Source: Nemertoderma westbladi (Eukaryota; Xenacoelomorpha; Nemertodermatida; Nemertodermatidae). From it: a stretch of 64,000 nt of DNA. The DNA lies in NCBI GenBank assembly GCA_032718475.1, contig JAUCBJ010006750.1:62001-126000 (forward strand), given 5' to 3'. This document shows, in pieces, positions 48,484 to 59,312 of the stretch. The notes under the pieces were generated by a model. The model did not search any database. It saw nothing but the letters and a program-made list of their open reading frames with translations, and was not told where the DNA came from. Both the position numbers and the translations under genes were made by a program. The stretch's first letter is position 1. Each line of letters opens with the position of its first letter.

Positions 48484-50395
48484 ATAACAGTTATTGCTTC
48501 TTTATTGCAGTAAGCAATAAAGCTGAAGTACCGGTCGACCGGTAACCTGTAGGCCTAACTACCTAACCGCCGGAACCGGTACTTACAATAGTATAGGTAC
48601 TAGTATTATTTCGATTGTGATATATTGTATATTGTAGGCTGTTAGGGGATTAGGGATTGATCACCCCTTACTCCTTTGTATGGTTTACTTATTTCTGTCA
48701 GTTTTATTTACATGTAAGTTAATATTGAGCAGAAGACATGTAAGCCTGCTCAGATTGTACAGATAATTTGTAGGCTGGACTGTTGTCTGACTGTTATTAG
48801 GTCTGAAGACATTGCAGTGTGTGTAGAGTATCTGTCCGATAAAGTACTAGTTAGGAACGTGGGGGCAGCCAATGCTGTAAGGTAAACCCCCCCGAAAGAA
48901 TAAGTCGTCCTACTCGGTTAGAACGCATACTAACTAACCATTTCGGAATCTGCATATACTGTAGTTTATTTAGGCTTGATAGTAGTCTGCCAGCGTTTGG
49001 TTTGTATTTTGTTTGAGTAGTCTGTACGGGTAGCGTAATATTTATTATTCAGAGTTTATGCGATTACTCGCAACATTCATATCCCCAAGTTTATTCATAC
49101 AGTAATTGTGCTTGTTATACATACCGTTATAGTTAAATTAACCCCGGTACTACATCAGGGCTGCTCGGCGTAGGTAAAGACTGGAGATTTTGTGCTTTGG
49201 TCACTCCGGCAGATACCGTGGTTCTTTTAGCTGTACAAGTATTTTAACTGCTGATTATTTGTTATACAAGTACTTGTACCTAATCTAGGGTTTAGTGTAC
49301 AGTGCTTTCCGAAGGTAATTAGTGTGTGGGCAGTATATTTGTGTTGTAAAGTGGTTAATAGGCACGTTGGCTCTGGTAGGCCGCGGTAATTAACTTCTAG
49401 GTAGGAACACTCCGTGAAACATAACGTAGTACTTATAGCGATACAGCTATAAGTCGTCAGACGGTGGTATTTTTCCTATCTGGACAACGCAGTATATTTA
49501 CTACTGCTTATTATTTTCAAATACCGTAGTATCCTGTCTGCTGTAATAACCAGATTTTCTAACCCTTTGTTAGGCTGGTTTGTAGATTTCTTGTAAAATT
49601 ACCCTAAAAATTTCGTACGTGTAATTTTTTGTTGTGTTTATTTAGAGATTGAATCTCACCCTTATTGTACGTAATTTGTAGATAAGTAACTTAGGAAAGT
49701 AGAATTATTTGTTTTAGTGTCAAATAAGTAGCACTTCACTGAGAGCGCACAGCTTTTGTGTCGTGATTACTTCCCAGAAATAATAACATCTATTTCAATG
49801 TTGTAACAAAACCCTCATACGGGTATATATATATATATTATAAATCAACTCAAACCGATATATAAAAAATAGTAGGCCTGTCATACAACAATTAGGTCTT
49901 AATATCAGTTGGACTACTGCTTAAATAACGGTAATAAAGTAACGTAAAGTGACCAAGTAACCCCTAAAATTCAGAAATTCAATAATTCTAAAATAATTGA
50001 CATACTGGTATTTACAATAGGCTTATTATATTTATTTCAATAAATTTAGGCTGAACTTATATAACCGGTACCGGTATTCTATAATTGATTCTAGTTTATA
50101 ATTATACTTATATACTATAAGTGTAAAGTTGTATACCGGTATTCATGATAGGCTTATTATATATTTCTATATATTTGTGCTGAAATTATATACCGGTATT
50201 CTGTGACAAACCTATTTAACAATAATACTTATATATACTATAAGTGTATACCGGTATTCTGATACATTGTATATATATCACGTTGCTTAGAGTAACGATA
50301 TTGGTAAATTAATTACTAGGCTAACATTTGACGCTGAATTACTAGACTTGCTTTAACTGTAATATAGCAGTAGGCATTCAACTGTACAAACAAAC
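48484..50395 (+). other. BEL-2 leader (5' untranslated region)
   Basis: About 1.9 kb without a coding frame. Just after the LTR it has an 8-bp-stem hairpin (TTTATTGC / GCAATAAA, 48501-48521) and a perfect 16-bp palindrome TACCGGTCGACCGGTA (48529-48544). A (TA)n run is at about 49826-49840, and a two-copy 120-130-bp repeat lies just before gag. I could not identify a tRNA primer-binding site after the LTR. Confidence 0.55.
50016..50265 (+). repeat. Two-copy leader repeat with TACCGGTA motifs
   Basis: Copies start at about 50016 and 50146 with AATAGGCTTATTATAT or GATAGGCTTATTATAT. Each contains two (A/T)TACCGGTATTC-like motifs (near 50066/50071 and 50133; 50190 and 50248) and TATACTATAAGTGT. 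Non-coding. Confidence 0.7.
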
Positions 50396-52354
50396 ATGTC
50401 TGACACAACCCAATCACTGTCAGATAGTCTCTTAGAAAGTGTTAGAATGACTGTTAGACAGTGTCTTAAAAAGATAGAGACACCTGTACTCCCAGAACCT
50501 ACCTCTAAATTCCCTTTACATAGCACTAAACTACCTGTGCCTAGTAGAACAACCCCTGAGACGGTTCCTGTCCTGGACTCCGAGCGAAATATCAATGATT
50601 TATTGCCCGTTGTCCCTCGTCTACCCGCTACTACGTTGATGGATCCCGCTTCGGCGGTTGATTGGGTGGATGAGGGGCGGCGGGGGATGAATCTGCATCT
50701 GCTCGGGCAGATGCAGGAGACTGTCCACCAGCTCAAGGGAACAGTAAGGGAAAGTAGGTTAGAGTTGCAAGAAGTGCAGCAAAGCATCGCGTTAGAACGC
50801 GATAAATTAGTGAATATACAAAAGGGTATACCACCACCCTCTGTAACAATGTGTCAACCTGTTAGGTCTGAAGTATTTCATGCGCAAGGTGTGGAGCCTA
50901 CACGCATCTATACTGCTAGTGAAGTAGAAACTCCTATAGTCAACCCTATTAAGGGTAATTATAAACCTGTTGACAATTATATTCCATATAGACCTGATCA
51001 TAATCCGAGAAATTTATATACTGATAACTCGATATTAAATAATACGATGGCCCAAGAAAGTTTTACGCGTCAAATGGCTAGAACCGAAGCCCGTCAAGCG
51101 GTAAAGATGGGAGAGATAGTCAAGTTCAATGGAGATGAGATGAAATGATTACCTTTTAATGAATATTACAAGGATAACATACAGAACTCTGTGCTATCTA
51201 ACGGAGAAAAACTTAGATTCCTCATCGAGTGCTTGGAATGATCTCCCAAGTTAATGGCGTTAAAGTTTATTGGACATCCAGATGGATTAAGACAAGTTTG
51301 GGATACATTAAACATCAGGTATGGTAATAGGAATAACATAGCTAGGTATTTGTATGCGAAATTAATGGCGCCCCGAAAGTTTCTTAGCAGCAGGATTATA
51401 GAATTATCTGATGAGATCCAGGAAATCTGTAGACAGCTAGATTGGCTAGGTAAGTCTCATGAATATGAGAATTCTATGGTTGTAGGAGCCTTAGCATCAG
51501 CTTTGCCAAAGGGTGGAGTAGGTACTTGCTGGGACAAAAAGGTTCTCTATTTGATGGAACAACAACAAAGAGACCCTACCATGGCTGATCTCATCTCATT
51601 CTTAGATGGAGAGGTAAAATTACAGCTCCTAAAGCAGTCCCAAGAGAAGACCCTGGAGAACAAGGTTAGTGAGAAACCCGTTTCTAGGAGAAAGGTAACA
51701 CCAGTGTGTTATACCGACGAGGGCGAAAGCCAGGCTTCTCAAGAAGAAGACAGCGGGAAAGGCACAGCAAGATCTTACTATGACAATAAAACACCAAAGG
51801 ACGTAAGTAAATTTAAGTCTCGAACCAGTGACAGGAGAGAATATACAACAAAAACTCCTCCCACGTCTCCTAAAAGAATTCATGGAAGAAAGCCCGAGGA
51901 AAGAACGATCGTGCACCACAAAGCACAGGTTAAAGTAAGTAACATCAAACCAAAATGTGTGTTGTGCGACGGGCCCCACCGTTTAAGTGCGTGTAATGAA
52001 TTCCTGAGGAAATCATTAAAAGATAGATGTGAAGTCATATGGGATAAGCGGTTGTGTTATAATTGCCTCAGACGAGGACACCAACGGCGAACCTGTTACT
52101 CCGACGCGAGGTGTGCTAAGTGCGGTGCAAAACATCATATCTTGTTGCACACTGAATTCGATCGAAACAGCCTGAGTCAGGTAAGTGAGTCCGAACTACA
52201 TGTCCAATTCAGTGATGTGAACGACACTGACCAAAGTTCTCAAATGGAAGGATTCTATACGGACGAATTCTCCGACCAAGACGAATCCTGTTACCTAATA
52301 AATACCGCAGTGTATCGAGCACTTACGTATGAAAAAGACACCGACAGTGCCTAA
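50396..52354 (+). pseudogene. BEL-2 gag, broken by two in-frame TGA codons
   Basis: ATG at 50396 opens a frame that would run to TAA at 52352-52354 but for TGA at 51146-51148 and TGA at 51239-51241, all in the same frame. The N-terminal ~250 residues include a coiled-coil-like stretch (MQETVHQLKGTVRESRLELQ, 50708-50767). DUF1759 follows (VKFNGDEMK-stop-LPFNEYY ... RQVWDTLNIRYGN). C-terminal zinc motifs are CVLCDGPHRLSAC (from 51956), CYNCLRRGHQRRTC (from 52055) and CAKCGAKHHILLH (from 52112). Gag would package the element RNA. The first TGA sits where DUF1759 proteins usually have an aromatic residue, so a TGG-to-TGA change is likely; the second may be the same kind of change. Apart from those two stops the frame is intact over 1.9 kb. 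Confidence 0.88.
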
Positions 52355-53607
52355 GGAGGTGAGGTCTCTATAGGGGTGCTGTCAACAGGCGGCGGCGGAC
52401 TCGTGAGGGTCTGGGGGCACATTAAATTTGTGTCTATAGTGCAAGGGAGTTACTGAAGGCCCTCGTGTCTAGCGAACCATGAATCAACATGGTGCCATGG
52501 TACCATCTAGTCGGCCTGTTGCCGTACTGCTAGTCCTGTACACAGTAGGGGTGGTGGCTTAGTGTGATCTGTGGTTTATGTGGTCTATGTGGTAGGCCTA
52601 TGTTTGGTATGTATGAGTTGACCAGACTCTTTACTGTCTCCGATCGGTTGCCAAAACGTGTCTTTTCCCAGGGTAGCACTATTGGAATGGAGGTGTTGCA
52701 TCGGAATGGACAGGTTTCTGATGATTCTGTTGGTACTACTATTGGAATGGAGGTGGCACCCGGAATATCGGCTGCAAGGAGGGGTTGGTGTTGTAGTGTG
52801 GTCCGAGTGAATGATACTCTGGAATCTGTGGTTTGTGTGTGTACGTGGTATACGTGAGTGTATGTATGGCCACTGCGAGTGAGTATGGGAACCCTTACCG
52901 GTTGGTTCAGTCGCCGCTGGTTATTAGTAGGACCATATCTTTACTGCGCCCCAGCATATTTTGTGCACACAAAGTTATTATGCCCTGACGGCAAAATAAG
53001 GTACTCTCGACTCTTTATCAGTCGATACAATTTTGTCCCCTCTGATTTTGTCACTGATATGTCTTTCCCGATTATGTCCTCTGTGTGTGCATGGTATGCG
53101 TCAGATTTGTGTTTACCGTTGTATACTTGATTTCGTGAGCATCTATTGAGTACACGTGTACAGTGACTGGTAAGTGGTGACTTGTTCCTAGCTTTCGAGC
53201 TAGTCAGTATTGTTTGCGGAACCGACTTCCCCTCAATACTGATGGCGAGGCGGGTGAAAATGTGTCAACATTCCAGGTTGGGTAGCGCAAGCCCACTTGG
53301 GACAAGACCGTCGGTTTGGCTCAAGGGCGACCTTGATGCTCGATCGCTATCGACTGGTCCACCCGCCGGTTGACTCTCTGAGTTCGCTCAATGTACAGTC
53401 AGGCCACAGTAAGTTGACAGTAGCCGACCATCTGGCTACACCGACGAGCTGTGCCGGTGTGATCGGGGGATTGAAAATTGAACCCGGGAAGCATCGGGCT
53501 ACCCTCCGGCCCAGTCTGATATAAACATCAGTCGGACTGGCCCCAAGGGTGGTGGGAAAGCGTCCGCCTCGTGGGTGCGCCTCGGGGAGGAGCCCAGAAG
53601 GACGTAA
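52355..53607 (+). other. BEL-2 gag-pol spacer, no gene recognised
   Basis: 1.25 kb between the gag stop and the opening of the pol frame. It is GC-richer than the leader, with many GTGTGT-type stretches and a short repeat ACTATTGGAATGGAGGTG at about 52679 and 52738. No frame shows a protease, RT or other domain. It may be a nested insertion or BEL-2 sequence. Confidence 0.5.
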
Positions 53608-54651
53608 GCGGAGCCCCCACTAAATACTCCCAAAGGACAACCATCTTGGAAAGCACCAACTTCCAATGTAGGAATCCGAGAATTTCCTGTAGTGCAGTTG
53701 AGAGTCCATGGTCCTGACAAAAGTTATATAGTGAACGCCCTTCTCGACTCTGGCAGCACAGGAACATTCATTGACAAAGAACTAGCTGAAGACATCTTTG
53801 CTGGACAACCCAAGTTCCGAACCAAGTTAATCATATCAGGAATTATGCAGGTTTGGAAATCTACAGTAACTACAGATTACTACGTAGGCGCGTTGTCCAC
53901 CCCCCAGGATGAACTAGGAGAACACAGTATAAGGTCAGTAAAAATGGTGGCGATAAAGAACTTCGCTACCAGTCAAGGGGAACCTTATAACTGGGATGAG
54001 GATGACTTCACCCATCATCATAAGATACCTAGATTCAACACAGACTACCCTGGAGTGCAAATACTCATCGGCCAAAATGCGCATGAGGCGCTTGAGACAT
54101 TGGAGAAACGGCCTGCTCAACCGCAACCACTACAAGTCTATGCGGGAAGAACTAGAGTGGGTTGGTACTTTACTGGCCCTTCCCGTAGAACACTCATGGA
54201 AAGGTTGCCCAAAGAACGGGTCTACCACGTAAGTAAATGGGAAGTGGAGAGCAGTGAGGTGGACGATCCAACTGAGGGAATACCATACTCCTCAGATAAT
54301 GACGATATTAATTCTAATGAAGATCAATGGAGACATTGCCTTGGGACGATTAATCCAGCCGACATCGCTTCCAGAGGAGCAGCTCCTCAAGAACTGATAG
54401 ATACTCCGGACTGGCTAAGTGGACCCGACTTCCTAAGTAAAGAAGAAGATGAATGGCCTTCTCAGCTTACCACGGCGGAGATTAGACAGGCCAAGGGAGC
54501 GGAGAAAGTAACACAACAACTCAATCGCCCAGCTGGTCGTTTATGTTTACTGGAAAGAGATCGAAAACTGTCCGGACACTATGGAAGGCAAGATACTCTT
54601 CCCATGACCACCTCCCTAATCCAAGAAATATCTAGGGACTCCATAACGTAA
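53608..54651 (+). CDS. BEL-2 mini-pol: protease joined to RNase H and pol tails
   Basis: The frame opens after a stop at 53605 and closes at TAA 54649-54651; there is no ATG near the start, so it probably depended on frameshift or readthrough from gag. The aspartic protease LLDSGSTGTFID is at about 53740-53775, its end GVQILIGQNAHEAL at about 54052-54093, and the linker VGWYFTGP at about 54160. The frame then jumps (about 54300-54330) straight to the RNase H end WRHCLGTINPADIASRG, and jumps again (about 54490-54515) to the last residues of pol, QQLNRPAGRLCLLERDRKLS. RT, most of RNase H and the whole integrase are missing, yet both joints keep the frame. Compared with BEL-3, the tail is clearly the same family. 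It cannot replicate alone. Confidence 0.85.
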   Translation, partial: AEPPLNTPKGQPSWKAPTSNVGIREFPVVQLRVHGPDKSYIVNALLDSGSTGTFIDKELAEDIFAGQPKFRTKLIISGIMQVWKSTVTTDYYVGALSTPQDELGEHSIRSVKMVAIKNFATSQGEPYNWDEDDFTHHHKIPRFNTDYPGVQILIGQNAHEALETLEKRPAQPQPLQVYAGRTRVGWYFTGPSRRTLMERLPKERVYHVSKWEVESSEVDDPTEGIPYSSDNDDINSNEDQWRHCLGTINPADIASRGAAPQELIDTPDWLSGPDFLSKEEDEWPSQLTTAEIRQAKGAEKVTQQLNRPAGRLCLLERDRKLSGHYGRQDTLPMTTSLIQEISRDSIT

Positions 54652-56277
54652 CAACATACGGAGTGGGTGTGTGACTATATTATTTTGCATATTTTATTAT
54701 TTTTATATTTATGTATGTATTATTATGTAATTTTATTATAATCGTTTTCTTTAATTTTATTTAGTCGAATATTATTTTAGCAATTATTTAGTAGATTAGT
54801 GCAATATATTAATGTTTATTACTTAATTACTTATATATTATATATTTAGTGCGACGGCGAGAAATAATTATTTTTCTCTTTCCTTACTGTCCGTATCATA
54901 TTATAAATACGTGACTACAGTAAGATGAAATATCCGTACTTATTAAAGTACAATAAAGCTCCTACTATATTCAAGTATTATTGGTAAGCAGAGTATTAGG
55001 AATGCAAAGTTCAGATCCTCGTGTCTCGGCTAAACCAAGCTCTGGGTAGACCTTGGAAACGACTTGCCTCTTCTCACTGACATTGCTTCGTGCGATATTG
55101 CTCTCATACCGTATATTAAATAATACATATAGTAGCGTGATGTCCCTTTAACAGTAGCGTAAAACGCAAAATAAATCTGTTAAACCCTTTGACCATCTGT
55201 AATTCTAGTCGATTAAGATATCGCGGCACCCACCGATATACTTGAAAGACAAATTCTAGAATCAGTGGTTAACGTCCCCAGACAAGTTCTGGAATAAATC
55301 GGTGCCCATCTCAAATATTAATTATTAATATTTCAAATCAATAATCAAAATCTGTAAAATTCAGATCCTTCAACAATTTCTAGTCGATTAAGATATCGTA
55401 GCATTTACCGATATTCTTAAAAAGACAATTGTCATAGAATTAAGGATCTTGTGTCCCCAGACATGTTCTGGAATCAAAATATGTCAATTTAATTTCAAAT
55501 AATAAAATTTCAGGGAATAAATTCTAAATTCATGCCTTTTAATGAATTTAATAAATTGCCATTTTTACGCAATTTATAACATTCCCAAAATTCCATTAAT
55601 TAATAGATCAAGGGAGCGGAGATTTATCTTATTATGCGTATGAGTGTGCGAAAGTCTCCCAAACATAGTCAATAGCCGATAAAATTCATAAAGTCATGTA
55701 TAAAACAGAACATTGACTATTAAAGAATTACTATTAAATAACATCCCAGATCTGTATGCATTGGAATTACCCTAATTCTACCGCTAGCTTTGCATAATGT
55801 CACCATAGCAACAACCACGCTAGAATTAGAATTGAGTTAAAAGAACAATAGAAAGCTTGTCCCATTGAATAGCATAGGGAATAAATAGTGCACTGATAGT
55901 ATCCAAGGATACATAATAATAAGTGACATTCTGGAAGGCATTGACTAACGGACAAGTGACCCGAGTGTGTGTAATTTGTGACAAGTTGTGTGTGTGGTAC
56001 TTGTGAGTTTATAGGCGAATGTTACTACTAAGGTGTGTTTACAGTAGCTAGTCGCAATCGTAAAAGTAACCTAACTCTCCAAGGAAAACCTGAAGTACAT
56101 CTAAGCCTTTGGGACGGACAGTCGAGTGACTTGTGCCGGTTGTCGTTGTCGTTGTGCGGCTACGTCGTTGGCGAAAGTACAGCGGCGACGACACATCGGC
56201 GCTGAGGATCTCGTACTGTCCGGGGGTTAATTGGAGTAGGCAGCGACGCTCGCTAGCCTGAATATAAACTCCTTATA
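54652..56277 (+). other. BEL-2 spacer between pol and ORF X
   Basis: AT-rich, 1.6 kb, no gene. A purine-rich GGAGTGGGTG follows the pol stop (54660-54669), then TATAAATA (at about 54902) and AATAAA (54951). Two diverged repeats of about 175 bp follow, each starting CTAGTCGATTAAGATATCG (55205 and 55380) and containing GTCCCCAGACA(A/T)GTTCTGGA. The same arrangement exists inverted in BEL-3 (62808-62826 and 62586-62604), so it is an old, shared part of the element. Confidence 0.7.
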
Positions 56278-57636
56278 ATGTGGATAAACTCATATATAGC
56301 AGACATGATGGAGTTGATAGCAGATGTTCTTGGTATCGGGGAGCGATATACTCTACTTTTGCAAGCGTTTGTTGATAGCTTAATACGCGGCGACGTTAGT
56401 CCAACTGCTGCGGAGGACGATGGTCGTTATATCGAACCGCCAATGTCCCAAGAGCAGCTCGCGCGCGAGTTGGACTATAGAAAATTCGCTGCTCGATATA
56501 CGCAGCGTAATGGTACGTATGTGGTCTTCTTAACTACTGGTCATCCTATCGATTTACACAATACGGACTATGTCGACTATATATCCTGCCCAGCGGAGTC
56601 GGAACCATAAACTGAAATTCGAATGCGAAAATTCTATTCGAAATCGACTCGAAAGAAAAGACACTAAAGAAACAAATGGACGCGGTAACTCCAACGTATA
56701 TTTGGAATTCTTGATAGAAGCATTGTAACAACAAATAAATATCACCCGCGTTTCCCCTACCAGACGTGCGTCTTTGGTATTATTACGATAAATGTCCTAG
56801 ACCCAGCCAATAAACGGAAAGACATAAACATCCACGGAAACGTCGTGTTAAACACAGTTGTGTTCGTTATATTTACTGGAGTTTCGAGCGAAACTTGTTT
56901 GACGTATCACCTATGCTCACTCGGCTCTAACGATCCTAGAGTAAACCTACGATCAGAGTCCCGGAATACTCGGTCAAACCTCCTCATTCCTTAGTTGGAC
57001 CTCAGACCTGCGATCCTGGTGGTGTCGCGGATCCTCGCGGACGGTATTCACTGTTCAAGATCTAGTGCTACCCTAACAATTAATCGGTAACACTCCGACA
57101 GTGATTTCTAGCTAGCCGCCCATCTTACCTAGCTGGATTATGACGCAGACACCTAATATCATTATCCAACCGTATGGTCGTCCCGTTTAACGCGATACAA
57201 CCCTTCATCAAAGTGAAGGAGAGCGTTGTACGAAACGAGTTAAACGCTATTCTATAAAGATCAAAAAAGAAACCTGCGTTTGTTCAGATAAACGTAAGTT
57301 ATAACAGTAAGTCCAATCGATAAACGAATTGTCTTTATCTCAGTTCGATTGTGAAATCCAGAATCTCTAAGAAGATATCGCACTTAGACAACCCCATTCT
57401 CTGCGAGAGTTTTTGGATGAACGTATCCAGCTACGAGCGGAGGAAAATCAGCTCGAGGAGAAGCATATCGAAACGGCGGATACCCCGACCACAATCCTAC
57501 ACCTTCTGATGCAATCATATTGCACCCTTCACCCAGGAGTTATGGCCCTCCTAGTAAAGTGGCTCCCCCCAAAGAGAAAAAGACTCTTGCTAGCCTCAAA
57601 AAACTGCGTAAACGCCGTCTGCGTAAGAAAGACTAA
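56278..57636 (+). pseudogene. ORF X of BEL-2, unrecognised extra gene
   Basis: ATG at 56278 (MWINSYIADMMELIADVLGI). The first frame runs to 56608, where a small deletion relative to BEL-3 breaks it. Coding-like sequence then continues in other frames: SNVYLEFLIEAL to about 56727, HPRFPYQTCVFGIITINVLD at about 56745-56805, a VVRNELNAIL segment near 57212-57255, a Glu/Arg/Lys-rich helical stretch (EENQLEEKHI, 57440-57469) and a basic tail ending LRKRRLRKKD at TAA 57634-57636. No signal peptide, membrane segment, furin-like site or enzyme motif is seen, so I do not call it an envelope gene. It lies between pol and the 3' LTR, 79 bp before the LTR. Function unknown; the basic tail suggests nucleic-acid binding or nuclear targeting. 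Confidence 0.55.
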
Positions 57637-57714
57637 CTGTTTAGAGTATCTTTATGTTTTAGAAACTGTGATTTTTATATTTTATAGACTGAAAATCCCA
57701 TTTTCTGGGAGCGG

Positions 57715-58928
57715 TGTAAAAGCTTTTACTGAATTGTCCGGTTATTTTTCCTTATTTTTCCCGTAAAGTACTCTGTAGTTGGTTTACCAGGCATAAAAAG
57801 GCCGTGTCCTTGCTGTACTGGTGTTTTAGCGGACATAAGAGCTATTTCTTCTGTATTTGTACTTTAGAGGACATAATCCGTAATTCCGTGACGTAAAAGC
57901 TCGATACTCTTGAAAACAGTGTCGCTACCATGACGACAGCTAGCAGCTGATATTGCCACGTCGACGTTTCTTTGTTTCTCTGTTCTCTCGTTGTTCAGGT
58001 TGACCAATCAGAGCGTTTGTTGTCTTTGTGTTGGAGGTATATACAGAAACTCAGTAGTTCAGTGTTATGTTTTTGCCCAGAGCCTAAGAACCGGCTTTGG
58101 CACCTCCGTGTTTTAGTTTTTAGTCTTACACTAGTAGGTTTAATTATAAAGGGCATATATCCTTTAACTACCTGACTCATGGAATCACTGCTAACTGATC
58201 ATACATACTGACTGCTGAAACATTGCAAACTCATAACAATCAGTGTTTTCATTGTTGTTTTATACTGCTATTTACCGTCAGTTCTTCATAATATGGTTGA
58301 TGAATTATTATATTTGGAATAACGATAAATAACCCCGAAACCCAATATTCTTGATATACCGAAGGTAAGAGAGAAGGGTTACAGATAAACGATTGTGACT
58401 TATGTTAAAGTGGTTTGAAGTGAATCTAATGTTATTTGATAGACCCTACATGAGTCAGTCTGTGTTCCTTTTATATGTGACTAAAATCAGTGAAGATTGG
58501 CAGATTAGTGTGCAGTATTGTGCAGCATTGTGTATGAGTGAGTCTGTTAAAGAAGCAATTCCTAAAGAATGCGCCATATATGTGAATTATAATTAAGCCA
58601 TATCGTTGTGAGTAGTTTAAGTCATAACTCTGTTTATATAGATAAAGCGCCACGTCCTAAAGGAACTGTTAATATTCCCGAAGGTGAATAATATTGTCAG
58701 AGATTATATAATACTGTCAGTCGAATAATACATTAGGCTTACATAGCAATAAAATTAAACCGTCGAACCCAATCTCCCGGGAATATCCAGCGGGTGAATG
58801 GTCGCGCACGGATTGGTTTCGACTAGTGTAGTGAATCAAATACTTGTCATAGACTAAAAACTGATTTAATATCTAGAAGACATCTTAATTTGGTGGGTTA
58901 AACTGCCAAAGGTCTGAAAGCGCGAACA
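57715..58928 (+). repeat. 3' LTR of BEL-2
   Basis: Starts TGTAAAAGCTTTTAC after the purine-rich tract CTGGGAGCGG and ends GCGCGAACA. It has a CCAAT box (ACCAATCAGAGCG, 58003-58015), TATAAAG at about 58146 and AATAAA at 58748-58753. It differs from the 5' LTR at many positions, including a different sequence just after the LTR start. Confidence 0.8.
58003..58015 (+). promoter_or_regulatory. LTR CCAAT box
   Basis: ACCAATCAGAGCG is kept in all three LTRs of this family: twice in the 5' LTR of BEL-2 (about 47438 and 47458), once here, and once inverted at about 59805-59817. With TATAAAG some 140 bp downstream it probably belongs to the element promoter. Confidence 0.5.
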
Positions 58929-59261
58929 CTGCCAATTTTAGGTGTCTTTTTGTATATCAATTATTTAATGTACTGAAGGTACATCAGCCGAAGCCAGCCT
59001 GTGCGCGACCATTCACCCACAGTTAAGGGAGACTGGATTCGGATGCTTTGATAGTGATTGCAGTGTATACCTACTGTATCATTCGATTGATCGTTAATAT
59101 ATAATCTCTGACAATATACTTACTTTCGGGGAAATATTAACAGTTCCTTTAGGACGTGGCGCTTTAAGTATAAAACAGAGTTATGACTTATACTAATCAC
59201 AACTGGATGGCTACTGAGTTTCGTAAAAGGCGCATTCTTTAGGAGATGCTTTATTAACCTT

Positions 59262-59312
59262 CACACTACTTCACACGACTTCACACTACTTCACACTACT
59301 GCGCACTGATCT
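59262..59312. repeat. Short CTTCACAC(T/G)A tandem repeat
   Basis: Four to five units of about 11 bp, TTCACACTACTTCACACGAC and onward, inside the BEL-3 LTR. They are absent from the matching position of the other two LTRs. Confidence 0.8.

Larger units (their letters stand above)
47280..58928 (+). mobile_element. BEL-2: BEL/Pao element with LTR-like ends and gutted pol
   Basis: Layout on the plus strand: LTR (47280-48483), leader (48484-50395), gag (50396-52354), spacer, short pol frame (53608-54651), spacer, ORF X (56278-57636), purine-rich CTGGGAGCGG (57705-57714), LTR (57715-58928). Both LTRs start TGTAAAAGCTTTT and end GCGCGAACA, and are 1204 and 1214 bp. Flanks are CCGCC on the left and CTGCC on the right, a possible 5-bp target duplication differing by one CpG decay. 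The two LTRs look only about 80% alike over 47.9-48.5 kb, and the left one is closer to the BEL-3 LTR, so a single-insertion history is not certain. Confidence 0.75.

Noticed and set aside
51146-51241. Alternative genetic code with TGA read as Trp
   Set aside because: Only two TGA codons in one decayed element; other remnants use TGG for Trp and are stopped by TGA, TAA and TAG alike.
53528-53767. Minus-strand frames opposite the BEL-2 pol start
   Set aside because: They are antisense shadows of the protease region, with no motif of their own.
54670-55000. An LTR starting right after pol (TGTGACTATATT, with TATAAATA and AATAAA downstream)
   Set aside because: No second copy in front of gag. 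The LTR pair at 47280 and 57715 has matching ends, and this region is followed by more element sequence in both copies.
56278-57636. Envelope gene of a BEL retrovirus-like element
   Set aside because: No signal peptide, membrane anchor or cleavage site could be seen in either copy; position alone is not enough.
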